Part shown: piece after piece, positions 1 through 10,296 of the stretch
Position numbering within the stretch: the stretch's first letter is position 1
Layout: every line of letters begins with the position of its first letter
From: AC-37 sp036389295
GTDB taxonomy: Bacteria; Actinomycetota; Thermoleophilia; Solirubrobacterales; Thermoleophilaceae
DNA length: 64,000 bases
Direction of reading: 5' to 3'
Assembly: GCA_036389295.1 (NCBI GenBank)
Contig: DASVQB010000046.1
Location: 1-64,000 of the forward strand
Made by a program: the position numbers and the translations under genes
Notes under the pieces: model-generated
The model's database searches: none
Told to the model about the DNA's origin: nothing
What the model saw: only the letters and a program-made list of their open reading frames with translations

Positions 1-93
1 GGCGTCCGAGCGCGCCTTGAGCACGGTCACCGTCACGGAACGGCGAATCTGGTCGTGCTCCTCCTCCGAGGTCCCCACCTCCACATCGCCCAT
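1..93 (-). CDS. Hypothetical protein, N-terminus only (cut by window edge)
   Basis: An ATG at 93 on the minus strand opens a frame that stays open for 31 codons to the window edge. Almost every codon ends in G or C, as in the surrounding genes. The visible N-terminus begins MGDVEVGTSEEEHDQ. It is transcribed divergently from pdhA with a 79-base gap. No domain can be recognised from so short a piece, and no strong ribosome binding site is visible. The opposite-strand reading of the same bases looks like a shadow. Confidence 0.45.
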   Translation of the reverse strand, partial: MGDVEVGTSEEEHDQIRRSVTVTVLKARSDA

Positions 94-172
94 TGTGACT
101 GAAACCGCCCGGCGCAGCCACGCTTTCACGGCCACGAGGCCGCGTTGCGCAGCGGGTACAGTCAGGACCAAG

Positions 173-1453
173 GTGGCCACGGAGGACGCGACCCGCACCC
201 GCAAGCGAGCCAGGGCCGGCGACAAGCGGGCTCCGGAACACTCGCTGCCGGACAAGCAGACCTGCGAGCTCGTCCTCAAGAAGATGCTCCTCATCCGCCG
301 CTTCGAGGAGCGCGCCGGCGAGATGTACGCGAAGGCGAAGATCGGCGGCTTCCTCCACCTCTGCATCGGCGAGGAGGCCACGGTCGTCGGCGCGATCGAG
401 GCGATGCGCGACGACGACTACCTGCTCTCGACCTACCGCGAGCACGGGCAGGCGCTCGCGCGCGGCACGCCGCCGAACGCGGTGATGGCCGAGCTGTTCG
501 GCCGCGTCGACGGCTGCTCGAAGGGGCGCGGCGGCTCGATGCACCTGTTCGACGCCGAGCGCCGCTTCCTCGGCGGGTACGGGATCGTCGGCGGCAACCT
601 GCCGCTGGCCGCGGGGGTCGCCCTCGCGTGCGACTACCGGGAGACCGACGACGCCGTCCTCTGCATGTTCGGCGACGGTGCCAGCAACCAGGGCACGTTC
701 GGCGAGACGATGAACCTGGCGGCGCTCTGGAAGCTGCCGGTGGTCTTCCTGGTGGTCAACAACCAGTTCGGGATGGGCACGGCGCTGGAGCGCCACTCGG
801 CCGTGACCGACCTGTCGCGCAAGTCGGAGGGCTTCGGCGTGCCCGGCACGCGCTGCGACGGCATGGACGTGCTCGACGTGCACGCCTGCACCACCGAGGC
901 CCTGCGCCGCGCGCGCGAGGAGCGCCAGCCGCAGCTGCTCGAGGCGGTGACCTACCGGTTCCGCGGTCACTCGATGGCCGACCCGGAGGAGTACCGGACC
1001 AAGGAGGAGGTCGAGGAGTGGCGCGGGCGCGACCCGATCGAGACCTTCCGCAGCCGCCTGGCCGACGAGGGCGTGCTCTCGGGCGACGACTTCGAGAAGC
1101 TTGACGAGGAGGTCGTCGGAACCGTCGACGAGGCGGTCGAGTTCGCGGACCAGAGCCCGTTCCCGGACCTCGACTCGCTGTACGACGACATCTACGTGTA
1201 CGGCGAGCAGGTGCGCGGCTGGTACTCGGTGGACGAGCGCTCGCCCGAGGTGCATCCCGGCGAGAAGGAGCGCGAGACCGGCGACGTGCCCCACGAGCTG
1301 GCGGAGGCCGGCGCGGCTTACGCGAACGTGGGCGACGCCCAGGAGCGGCGGCGGCGCCAGAAGCGCGGCGCCGGCGAGGGCGAGCCCGACGAGGAGTCGG
1401 GTGAGGGCGAGCCGAGCGACGACGAGCGCGACGAGGAGGGCGGCGGCGACTGA
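173..1453 (+). CDS. pdhA: Pyruvate dehydrogenase (acetyl-transferring) E1 component, alpha subunit
   Basis: Thiamine-diphosphate-dependent decarboxylating subunit of a 2-oxoacid dehydrogenase complex, most likely pyruvate dehydrogenase; it works as a heterotetramer with the beta subunit encoded next. The diphosphate/Mg2+-binding motif GDG (about residues 167-169) to NN (196-197) is intact, within FGDGASNQGTFGE...VVNNQFG. The conserved FRGHSMADPEEYR phosphorylation-loop region follows. I chose the GTG at 173 because the upstream in-frame extension is compositionally odd and overlaps a divergent gene. The last ~40 residues are an acidic and Arg/Glu-rich tail beyond the usual family end. The stop overlaps the start of pdhB (TGATG), so translation is probably coupled. 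A branched-chain oxoacid substrate cannot be excluded. Confidence 0.92.
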   Translation: MATEDATRTRKRARAGDKRAPEHSLPDKQTCELVLKKMLLIRRFEERAGEMYAKAKIGGFLHLCIGEEATVVGAIEAMRDDDYLLSTYREHGQALARGTPPNAVMAELFGRVDGCSKGRGGSMHLFDAERRFLGGYGIVGGNLPLAAGVALACDYRETDDAVLCMFGDGASNQGTFGETMNLAALWKLPVVFLVVNNQFGMGTALERHSAVTDLSRKSEGFGVPGTRCDGMDVLDVHACTTEALRRAREERQPQLLEAVTYRFRGHSMADPEEYRTKEEVEEWRGRDPIETFRSRLADEGVLSGDDFEKLDEEVVGTVDEAVEFADQSPFPDLDSLYDDIYVYGEQVRGWYSVDERSPEVHPGEKERETGDVPHELAEAGAAYANVGDAQERRRRQKRGAGEGEPDEESGEGEPSDDERDEEGGGD

Positions 1454-2436
1454 TGCCGACGATGCGCTACCGCGAGGCCCTCGGCCAGGCGCTCCGCGAG
1501 GAGATGGAGGCCGACGAGCGCGTCTTCGTCATGGGCGAGGACATCGGGGTGTTCCAGGGAGCCTTCAAGGTCACCCAGGGGCTGCTCGAGGAGTTCGGCG
1601 AGAAGCGGGTCCGGGACACGCCGATCTCGGAGAACACGATCGTCGGCATGGGCATCGGCTCGGCGATGGGCGGGCTGCGGCCGGTCGTCGAGATCATGAC
1701 CATCAACTTCGCCCTGCTGGCGATGGACCAGATCGTCAACTGCGCCGCGGCGATCCGCTACATGTTCGGCGGCCAGGTCACGGTCCCGATGGTGATCCGC
1801 ATGCCGCAGGGCGCGGGCCACCAGCTCGGCCCGACCCACTCGCACTCGTTCGAGGCCATGTACCTGCACGTTCCCGGCCTCCTGGTGGCGGTCCCGTCCA
1901 CGCCCGCGGACGCGAAGGGGCTGCTCAAGGCCGCGATCCAGGACGACAACCCGGTGATCTTCATCGAGCACGAGTCGCTGTACGGGAAGCGCGGCGAGGT
2001 CCCCGAGAACGGCGGGCCGGCGCGGTTCGGCGAGGCGGCGATCCGCCGCGAGGGCGACGACGTCACGATCATCGGGATCTCGCGGATGGCACACACCGCG
2101 GGCGACGCCGCCGAGACGCTCGCCGAGGAGCACGAGGTCGAGGCCGAGGTGATCGACCCGCGCACACTTCGGCCGCTCGACCTGGACACGATCCTGGAGT
2201 CGGTGCGCAAGACCAACCGCGCCGTGGTGGTCGAGGAGGGCTGGCCGCACGGCGGCGTGGGGGCCAACCTGGCGGCGCTGATCCAGGAGCAGGCGTTCGA
2301 CCACCTCGACGCCCCGGTCCAGCGCGTGACGGGGGCCGACGTGCCGATGCCGTACTCGAAGCCGCTCGAGCAGGCGGCGTTCCCGCACGCCGAGCACGTG
2401 GTCACCGCGGCGCTCGCCACGTTCCGGGACGTCTAG
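1453..2436 (+). CDS. pdhB: Pyruvate dehydrogenase E1 component, beta subunit
   Basis: 327-residue E1 beta subunit, the usual family length. It starts MRYREALGQALREEM after a short lead and has typical transketolase pyrimidine-domain sequence (GEDIGVFQGAFKVT, DTPISE), followed by the transketolase C-terminal domain with VIDPRTLRPLD and VVVEEGWPHGG. With PdhA it decarboxylates the oxoacid and reductively acylates the lipoyl group of E2. The start overlaps the pdhA stop by one base. pdhC lies ~410 bases downstream rather than immediately adjacent. Confidence 0.93.
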   Translation: MPTMRYREALGQALREEMEADERVFVMGEDIGVFQGAFKVTQGLLEEFGEKRVRDTPISENTIVGMGIGSAMGGLRPVVEIMTINFALLAMDQIVNCAAAIRYMFGGQVTVPMVIRMPQGAGHQLGPTHSHSFEAMYLHVPGLLVAVPSTPADAKGLLKAAIQDDNPVIFIEHESLYGKRGEVPENGGPARFGEAAIRREGDDVTIIGISRMAHTAGDAAETLAEEHEVEAEVIDPRTLRPLDLDTILESVRKTNRAVVVEEGWPHGGVGANLAALIQEQAFDHLDAPVQRVTGADVPMPYSKPLEQAAFPHAEHVVTAALATFRDV

Positions 2437-2603
2437 GCCACGGTCAAGGACGCCGCCGACCTCCACGGCGTCGCCCTCGTGACCCTGAACACCGGGGAGA
2501 CGCGCGCTGGACCCGTTCGCGGCGGTGGCGCGGTTCGCGGGCGGACTGGTCCCCGATCGCGACCGCGTGACCCAGGGCTTCCGGCTCGGGTCTCGAGCGG
2601 CGT

Positions 2604-2774
2604 GTGTTCATCCTGCTGTTCCTGGCGGGGGCGCGGACGGCGGGGGAGCTCATATTGGCCGTCCTGACGCTCCTCGCGGTGGGCACGGCGATCGCGGTGG
2701 GCGTGGCCCTGGGGCTGACCGGCAGCGCGGATCCGGTCCTCGACTTCATCGGCGACCTGCTGCATCGGAGCTAG
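2604..2774 (+). CDS. Small predicted membrane protein (56 aa), possibly the tail of a decayed gene
   Basis: GTG-initiated frame of 56 codons between pdhB and pdhC. Codon third positions are nearly all G or C, which argues for real coding. It has two hydrophobic stretches (FILLFLAGA and LILAVLTLLAVGTAIAVGVALGL) and ends FIGDLLHRS. The frame opens at 2571 after a TGA. Coding-like composition is also seen in two other frames just upstream (2443-2505 and 2507-2590), so this may be the last piece of a frameshifted gene. I do not recognise a family. The rest of the 410-base gap holds nothing else I can support. Confidence 0.35.
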   Translation: MFILLFLAGARTAGELILAVLTLLAVGTAIAVGVALGLTGSADPVLDFIGDLLHRS

Positions 2775-2845
2775 CCGGGCGGGGCCGCCGACGATCGGCT
2801 GGGGCCGCCGCAGGGGGCCACCGGCGCGCGTGGAACAATCAGCCG

Positions 2846-4755
<1,910 letters not shown>

Positions 4756-4759
<4 letters not shown>

Positions 4760-5169
4760 CGCGCCGCCGCGCCGCGGCCGCCGCCGTCCGCGCGGCCGCC
4801 GCCGCCCTCGCGGCCGCGGCTCTCCTCATGACCGTCGCCGGCTGCGGGGGCGACGACGTCAAGACCTTCGAGGACCCGCACGGCAAGATCGAGGTGAAGA
4901 ACGGCGAGCGGTTCGCCCTCCAGTTCACCGTGAACTCGGGCGTCGGCTACGACTGGCGGGCGGTCGGCCTCCCCGCCGGCGTCGCCCTCGTCCAGCTGAA
5001 GAAGACCTCGGTCCACTACCCCGACGAGGAGCGCGCCGGCGAGTCGGGCGACAAGCGCTTCGAGTACGAGGCGAAGGGCGTCGGCGAGCAGACGCTCACC
5101 TTCGTCCGCAACTTCCGCGGCAAGGACGACGAGCGCCGGGCGGTCGTCGTCTCGATCGCGGGCGACTGA
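4756..5169 (+). CDS. Chagasin-like (I42 family) protease-inhibitor lipoprotein
   Basis: 137-residue exported lipoprotein. The N-terminus is an Arg/Ala-rich signal peptide ending in the lipobox VAGC, so the mature protein should start at Cys and be membrane-anchored. The mature part has the chagasin fold signatures: NSGVGYDWR matches the NPTTGYxW inhibitory loop, and the later RFEYEAKGVGEQTLTFVRNF matches the GxxxRF and strand motifs. I42 proteins inhibit papain-like cysteine proteases. The GTG start overlaps the pdhC stop (GTGA), so it is cotranscribed and perhaps translationally coupled, although a functional link to pyruvate dehydrogenase is not obvious. Confidence 0.75.
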
Positions 5170-5184
5170 GCCGGAGCGCCCGGC
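5170..5184. terminator. Short hairpin between convergent genes
   Basis: GCCGG-agcgc-CCGGC lies exactly between the stop of the chagasin-like gene and the stop of the ferritin gene. It could act as a bidirectional terminator, but the stem is only five pairs and there is no T-run. Confidence 0.3.
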
Positions 5185-5714
5185 TAGAGCGACCCGCCCG
5201 CGGCGGGCGGCGCCGTGGGATCGGTCGAGTCGGGCCGGCCCTCGCGCGCGAGGTAGTCCTCCGCCAGGAGCGGCTGCTCCCGGGCCCGCTCGACCACGTC
5301 GTGGAGCGACGACATCGTCGCCACCTCCTCGACCTGCTCCTTGACGAACCACTGCACGAACTGCTCGCTGGCGAAGTCGTCGTCCGCGCGCGCGATCCGC
5401 ATCAGCCCGAAGATCTCCTCGCCGACCCGCTTCTCCTGCTCGAGCGCCAGCGTGACCGGCGAGACGGGGTCCGGGAAGTCGAGCTCGGGCGCGTCGATGC
5501 CGGGCGTCTCCGCGCGGGACCCGACGTCGAGCAGGTAGCGGACCATCATCAGCGCGTGGTTGCGCTCCTCGAGCGCCTGCGTGTAGAAGAACTGGGCCAG
5601 CCGCGGGAGCGTCTGCGACTCGTAGTGCACGGCGATCGCCACGTACTGCTGCGACGCCGAGAACTCGTTGGCGACCTGCTGGTTGAGGGCGGCGACGAAG
5701 CGGTCGGAGGGCAT
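5184..5714 (-). CDS. ftn: Ferritin
   Basis: 176-residue bacterial non-haem ferritin, which oxidises Fe(II) and stores iron in a 24-mer cage in the cytosol. Ferroxidase-centre residues are in place at E17, E50, H53, E94, Q127 and E130, and Y24 is conserved. The C-terminal ~20 residues are a Pro/Ala/Gly-rich tail. The ATG at 5714 begins MPSDRFVAALNQQVANEFSA, the usual start. The next gene in the same direction ends 11 bases upstream, so the two may be cotranscribed. Confidence 0.92.
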   Translation of the reverse strand: MPSDRFVAALNQQVANEFSASQQYVAIAVHYESQTLPRLAQFFYTQALEERNHALMMVRYLLDVGSRAETPGIDAPELDFPDPVSPVTLALEQEKRVGEEIFGLMRIARADDDFASEQFVQWFVKEQVEEVATMSSLHDVVERAREQPLLAEDYLAREGRPDSTDPTAPPAAGGSL

Positions 5715-5724
5715 GCGACTGACC

Positions 5725-6783
5725 CTACCGGCTATCCCAGCGGAAGCCGGTGGGCGCGAGCGCCGGGTCGAGCGGGCTCGCCGGCAGCCCCGGCGGCGGC
5801 TCGTTCAGGTTGTAGCCGGAGGGGGCCACGTCGTTCGGCGTGTCCGGGTGGAACAGCGACGCGAGGTACTGGATCTGCCCCCGTCCCGCCCCGAGCTCGA
5901 ACTGGCCGCCGCCGTACGCGCCGATCCCGCGCTCGTCGCAGTAGTCGTACGTCGCGCACAGCTCCTGGAGGCCGCCGATCCGCGACGGCTTCACGTTCAC
6001 CATCCGCGGCGCGAACGGCAGCGCCTCGATGTCGGCGATCGAGTGGATCGGAGCGTCCCAGGTGATCCGGTCGCGGTGCGGCTCGAGGATCGGGTCGGTC
6101 TCGTCCGTCAGGGCTGGGTCCTCGATCCACGCGTCCGGGAACGCCTCGGCCACGCGCCCGTAGAGGTCGGGGTCCGCCGGCTGGTCCACGACGGTCCCGA
6201 CGTAGAAGCCCTTGAAGTCGACCGAGTCGACCGCGCCGGTTGCGACCAGCTCGGCGATCAGCTCGTCGCTCCAGTCGCTCGTCGGGTCGAGCTTGAAGCG
6301 CAGCGTCGGGTAGCCGGCCAGCCGCCGCGTCACCGGGTCGAGCGTCGGCGGGTCGCCGAGCCGCAGCGACACCACGAACGTGACCGGCCTCGGCTCGATC
6401 CCGAGGCGGCTCGCCAGCGACTCGCCGGCCTGGCGCAGGGCGAGGTCGAGCGCCGCGCTCTCGAACGCCCAGCGGCGGTAGCGGCGCGAGACGTCGCGCA
6501 CGGGCGGCGAGCCCTCGAACAGGTCGAGCGTGCCGCACAGCTCGCACAGCTCGCCGATCGTCCGCGGCCCGGTGAGGTCGTGGACGGGGCCCGCCGACTG
6601 GAGCGCCACGTGGTCGAGCGCGTCGTACGTCACGTCCTCGCCGATCCCCTCCTCCCCGCCGCCGCGCACCCGGATCAGCGTGGACAGCCGCGTGAACGCC
6701 GACGAGACCTCGGTCTCGAGGCCCTCGAGCTCGTATCCCTCGATCTCCACCGGCAGGTCGGCGAGGCGGTCGTAGGTCGCCAC
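5725..6783 (-). CDS. Enolase-superfamily (mandelate racemase/muconate-lactonising type) enzyme
   Basis: 352 residues with enolase-superfamily landmarks: a capping domain, then a barrel with FKLDP, VDFKG, WIEDPAL, ITWDAP and NVKPSRIGG. The Asp, Glu and Asp at the ends of these strands are plausible Mg2+ ligands, and Lys in NVKPSR is the expected general base. The protein abstracts a proton next to a carboxylate, but the substrate (dipeptide epimerase, O-succinylbenzoate synthase or sugar-acid dehydratase) cannot be read from sequence. The genes around it do not help. It is divergent from ppk2 across a 29-base gap. Confidence 0.75.
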   Translation of the reverse strand: MATYDRLADLPVEIEGYELEGLETEVSSAFTRLSTLIRVRGGGEEGIGEDVTYDALDHVALQSAGPVHDLTGPRTIGELCELCGTLDLFEGSPPVRDVSRRYRRWAFESAALDLALRQAGESLASRLGIEPRPVTFVVSLRLGDPPTLDPVTRRLAGYPTLRFKLDPTSDWSDELIAELVATGAVDSVDFKGFYVGTVVDQPADPDLYGRVAEAFPDAWIEDPALTDETDPILEPHRDRITWDAPIHSIADIEALPFAPRMVNVKPSRIGGLQELCATYDYCDERGIGAYGGGQFELGAGRGQIQYLASLFHPDTPNDVAPSGYNLNEPPPGLPASPLDPALAPTGFRWDSR

Positions 6784-6812
6784 GACCGAGACACTAGTGA
6801 GAGGATTGCGGC

Positions 6813-7592
6813 ATGGGCCGGCTCGACGAAGTCGATCTCTCGCTCAAGCTGAGCAGGAAGGAGCAGGACGAGCGCCTCGCGGCCGCCCAGGAGCGGCTCA
6901 GCGCGCTGCGGCTCCAGCTCGCCGGGCTGATCGGCGACGGCGAGCTCGGCCCGCCGGTCTGCATGCTGTTCGAGGGCTGGGACGCGTCCGGCAAGGGCGG
7001 CGCGATCAAGCGGCTGACCGCCGACCTCGACCACCGCCACGTCCGGGTCGCGGCGTTCTCCGCGCCGACCCACGACGAGAAGCGCCACCACTTCTTCTGG
7101 CGCTTCTCCCCGGCCCTGCCCGGCTGGGGCGGGGTCGCGGTGCTCGACCGGTCCTGGTACGGGCGCGTGCTGGTCGAGCGCGTGGAGGGGTTCGCCAGCG
7201 AGGAGCAGTGGCGCCGCGCCTACGGCGAGATCGTCGGCCTCGAGCGCACCCTGGCGCTGGAGGGCATGGTCCTGATCAAGTTCTTCCTCCACGTCTCGGA
7301 CGAGGAGCAGCTGCGCCGGTTCAAGCGGCGCGAGCGCGACCCGCTCAAGAGCTGGAAGCTCACCGACGAGGACTGGCGGAACCGCGAGAAGCGGCCGGCG
7401 TACGAGGCCGCGATCGAGGAGATGTTCGAGCGCACCGACCACGACCTCGCGCCGTGGCACGTGATCCCGGGCGACTCGAAGCGCTACGCCCGGGTGGCCG
7501 TGATCGAGACCGCGATATCCGAGATCGAGAGCGGTATGCGCGGCCGCGGCATGGAGCCGCTCGACCTCGAGTCGCTGGCCGCGAGCGGCTAG
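6813..7592 (+). CDS. ppk2: Polyphosphate kinase 2 family protein
   Basis: 259-residue single-domain PPK2, which transfers phosphate between polyphosphate and nucleotides. Walker A GWDASGKGG at residues 55-63, Walker B LDRSWYGRVL around 111-120, and the lid RRERDPLKSWKLTDEDW are all intact. Preference for ADP or AMP cannot be decided by eye. ATG at 6813 gives MGRLDEVDLSLKLSRKE. It is divergent from the enolase-type gene and convergent with the next gene, whose stop abuts its own. Confidence 0.9.
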   Translation: MGRLDEVDLSLKLSRKEQDERLAAAQERLSALRLQLAGLIGDGELGPPVCMLFEGWDASGKGGAIKRLTADLDHRHVRVAAFSAPTHDEKRHHFFWRFSPALPGWGGVAVLDRSWYGRVLVERVEGFASEEQWRRAYGEIVGLERTLALEGMVLIKFFLHVSDEEQLRRFKRRERDPLKSWKLTDEDWRNREKRPAYEAAIEEMFERTDHDLAPWHVIPGDSKRYARVAVIETAISEIESGMRGRGMEPLDLESLAASG

Positions 7593-8198
7593 TCAGCGCC
7601 CCAGGGCGTCCGGGTTCGGCTCGGTGCTCGGGTCCCGCACGACCTTCGCGGGGTCCTCGTTCGTGTCCACGAACAGGCACAGGTAGCGGCGGCGGCGGTC
7701 GTCGGACACGCAGGTGCGGAAGTAGCCCTCGTCCAGCCGCGTCGTCTGCGCCGTCTCCAGGTTGCGGCGGTACTCCTCGCCGCCGTGGGCGAGGACCCAG
7801 CGGCGGACCTCGCGGGCGTTCTCCTCGGTGGCGCGCGTCTCGCTGACCACGAGCGGCCGCGTGGCGAGGCCCGAGGCCAGGACGCCGACCACCCCGACGG
7901 CCATCAGCGCCACCCCGCCGCGGTCGAGCAGCACCTCGAGGTGCGGGTCCTCGATGCCGCGCTCCGCCCGCTTGCTCTGCGCGAACCGGGCCAGCGCGTC
8001 GGCGGCCGCCAGCAGCGCGAGGTTCCCGAACGAGGCGAGGAGGAAGGCGACCGGCAGCTTCATCCCGGTCGACACCGGCGGGAGCTCGTGCAGGAGCACG
8101 CCGTCGATCGCCACGGCCACGAAGAACGCGGGCCAGCGCCACGCTCCGATCAGCCGCCAGCGCAGGCGGCGTGTCCAGAAGCGCTCCTCGGCGGCCAC
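7593..8198 (-). CDS. Predicted membrane protein of unknown function
   Basis: 201 residues from the GTG at 8198. The longer frame to 8276 would overlap lipB and its extra residues look non-coding. Three hydrophobic segments are visible (WPAFFVAVAIDGVLL, LPVAFLLASFGNLALLAAADAL and VALMAVGVVGVLASGLA). They are followed by a soluble C-terminal part with two cysteines (RTCVSDDRRRRYLCLF). I do not recognise the family. It is divergent from lipB. Confidence 0.65.
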   Translation of the reverse strand: MAAEERFWTRRLRWRLIGAWRWPAFFVAVAIDGVLLHELPPVSTGMKLPVAFLLASFGNLALLAAADALARFAQSKRAERGIEDPHLEVLLDRGGVALMAVGVVGVLASGLATRPLVVSETRATEENAREVRRWVLAHGGEEYRRNLETAQTTRLDEGYFRTCVSDDRRRRYLCLFVDTNEDPAKVVRDPSTEPNPDALGR

Positions 8199-8254
8199 CG
8201 GCCCAGGGTAGTTCCGGGGTCCGGGCGCTGGCGGGCGGGATAGCATCGGGTGGG

Positions 8255-8947
8255 ATGCGTGAGCTCTGGGTGGCAAGCCTCGGCCGGGTGCCGTACGAGG
8301 ACGCCGTCGCGATCCAGGACCGGGTTCGCGCCGCCCGCCAGGCCGACGCGGTCCCGGACGCGCTGCTCCTGCTCGAGCACGACCCCGTCTACACGCGCGG
8401 GCGCCGGACCGAGCGGGCCGACCTGCCGATGGGCGACGACTGGTACCGCGCCCAGGGGATCGACGTGGTCGACACGAGCCGCGGCGGGCGGGTGACCTAC
8501 CACGGCCCGGGTCAGCTCGTGGGCTACCCGATCGTCCGGGTCGGCGACGTGGTCGAGTACGTGCGCACCATCGAGCGGGCCGCGATCGCCGCGCTGGCCG
8601 ACGAGGGCATCGAGGCCGGCGTGCGGGAGGGGCTGACCGGCATCTGGGCGGGCGGGCGCAAGATCGGCTCGATCGGCGTGCACGTGTCGCGCGGGGTGAC
8701 CATGCACGGGCTCGCCGTGAACGTGGACTGCGACCTCCAGCCGTTCGAGTGGATCGTCCCGTGCGGGATCGACGGGGTGCGGATGACCTCGCTCTACGTC
8801 GAGACGGGCCGGACCGGCGCGATGGGCTGCTTCCGGAAGCGCATGGCGTGGCGGCTCGCGGAGGCGCTCGGCCTCAGGCAGCGGATCGTGTCGCTCCACC
8901 GGCTGCTCGGCGCGGCCCGCGAGGCCCCCGTCCCGGTGGCCGGCTGA
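8255..8947 (+). CDS. lipB: Octanoyltransferase (lipoate biosynthesis protein B)
   Basis: 230 residues. LipB moves an octanoyl group from acyl carrier protein to the lipoyl lysine of E2 and glycine-cleavage H proteins. The motif RGGRVTYHGPGQLVGYPI is perfect. Catalytic Lys136 (GGRKIGSIGVHV) and Cys170 (IVPCGI) are present. ATG at 8255 (MRELWVASLG) fits the family better than the longer upstream frame. It heads a lipB-RDD-lipA run with 4-base overlaps, and pdhC upstream encodes an obvious substrate. Confidence 0.95.
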   Translation: MRELWVASLGRVPYEDAVAIQDRVRAARQADAVPDALLLLEHDPVYTRGRRTERADLPMGDDWYRAQGIDVVDTSRGGRVTYHGPGQLVGYPIVRVGDVVEYVRTIERAAIAALADEGIEAGVREGLTGIWAGGRKIGSIGVHVSRGVTMHGLAVNVDCDLQPFEWIVPCGIDGVRMTSLYVETGRTGAMGCFRKRMAWRLAEALGLRQRIVSLHRLLGAAREAPVPVAG

Positions 8948-9363
8948 TGGGCAGCACGCGCGTGATCTGGCGCCGCGCCACGGCCCACGTGATCGACAAC
9001 GCGCTGCCGGTCTTCGCCGCGCTCGCGATCGCGGCCGCCCTCGACAGCGCGGCGGCGTTCTTCGTCCTCCTGGTCGTCCTCCAGGTGGGCGAGCTCGTCG
9101 TCCTCCAGGGCCTGACCGGGCTGACCCCCGGCAAGTGGCTCTGCGGGATCCGCGTGGTGGACGCCCACGGCGGGCCGCCGGGCATCGGCGGTGCGATCAA
9201 GCGCTCGATACCGCTGCTGTTCGAGTGGACCGCGCTGATCGGCCTGATCGCGATCATGAGGGACCCGCACGGGCAGCGGATCGGCGACCGCTGGGCCGGG
9301 ACGTACGTGGTCCGCGCGCCGCGACAGGCCGCCGCTCCGCGGCCGGCGGGGGTGGTGGCGTGA
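8947..9363 (+). CDS. RDD family membrane protein
   Basis: 138 residues with two or three transmembrane helices and the RDD-domain pattern: WRRATAHVIDN near the start, GLTPGKWLCGIRVVD, then RDPHGQRIGDRWAGTYVV at the end. The role is unknown; some RDD proteins are proposed transporters. It is sandwiched between lipB and lipA, overlapping both by four bases (TGATG at 8945-8949 and GTGA at 9360-9363), so the three are almost certainly one transcript. Confidence 0.85.
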   Translation: MGSTRVIWRRATAHVIDNALPVFAALAIAAALDSAAAFFVLLVVLQVGELVVLQGLTGLTPGKWLCGIRVVDAHGGPPGIGGAIKRSIPLLFEWTALIGLIAIMRDPHGQRIGDRWAGTYVVRAPRQAAAPRPAGVVA

Positions 9364-10292
9364 GCACCCGCTCGCGGGCCAACCCCGGCGGTGCGCGCGT
9401 GCTCGACATGGGCGAGGTCCGGCCGTTCCGCGAGCGCAAGCCGCCGTGGTTCAAGGTCCGCGCCCCCGGCTCGCCGCGCTACCTTGAGCTGAAGGCGACG
9501 ATCGACGGCCAGGGGCTGAACACGGTCTGCCAGGAGGCCGCCTGCCCGAACGTGGGCGAGTGCTGGGAGGCCGGCACGGCCACGTTCATGATCCTCGGCG
9601 ACACCTGCACGCGGCGCTGCGGCTTCTGCAACGTCAAGACGGGCCGGCCGGACGCGCCCGACCCGCTCGAGCCGCTGCGCGTCGCGCAGTCGGTCAAGCG
9701 GATGGGGCTGCGGCACTCGGTGGTCACGAGCGTCGACCGCGACGACCTCCCCGACCTCGGCTCGATCGCCTTCGTCGGCGTGATCCGCTCGATCCGGCGG
9801 CTCGCGCCGGGCTGCAAGGTCGAGGTGCTCACGCCCGACTTCCGCGGCCAGGAGATGCCGCTCGCGCGCGTGATCGCCGAGCGGCCCGACGTCTTCAACC
9901 ACAACGTCGAGACGGTGCCGCGCCTCTACCCGCTCGCGCGCCGCGGCGGCGACTTCGCCCGCTCGTGCCGCGTGCTCGCCGGCGCGAAGGAGATGGGCGG
10001 CGACGAGGTCGTCACGAAGTCGGGGCTGATGACGGGGCTCGGCGAGACGAAGGAGGAGCTGCTCGAGACGTTCGCCGCGCTTCGCGAGCACGGGGTCCAG
10101 GTGCTGACGGTGGGGCAGTACCTGCGGCCGACGCGCGACCACCTGCCGGTCGTCCGCTACTGGCACCCGGACGAGTTCGCGGATCTCGAGCGCGAGGCGT
10201 ACGCGATGGGCTTCGACTCGGTGGCCGCGGGGCCGCTCGTCCGATCGAGCTACCACGCGGAGCAGACCCTGGCGCAGGCCGCGGCGCCCTGA
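9360..10292 (+). CDS. lipA: Lipoyl synthase (radical SAM)
   Basis: 310-residue radical-SAM enzyme that inserts two sulfurs into protein-bound octanoate. The auxiliary [4Fe-4S] cluster cysteines C57, C62 and C68 (CQEAACPNVGEC) and the radical-SAM cluster C83, C87 and C90 (CTRRCGFC) are all present, as is the C-terminal RSSYHA serine ligand. The GTG start at 9360 overlaps the RDD gene stop. Together with LipB it would mature the E2 lipoyl domain encoded at 2846-4759. Confidence 0.96.
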   Translation: MSTRSRANPGGARVLDMGEVRPFRERKPPWFKVRAPGSPRYLELKATIDGQGLNTVCQEAACPNVGECWEAGTATFMILGDTCTRRCGFCNVKTGRPDAPDPLEPLRVAQSVKRMGLRHSVVTSVDRDDLPDLGSIAFVGVIRSIRRLAPGCKVEVLTPDFRGQEMPLARVIAERPDVFNHNVETVPRLYPLARRGGDFARSCRVLAGAKEMGGDEVVTKSGLMTGLGETKEELLETFAALREHGVQVLTVGQYLRPTRDHLPVVRYWHPDEFADLEREAYAMGFDSVAAGPLVRSSYHAEQTLAQAAAP

Positions 10293-10296
10293 GCCC

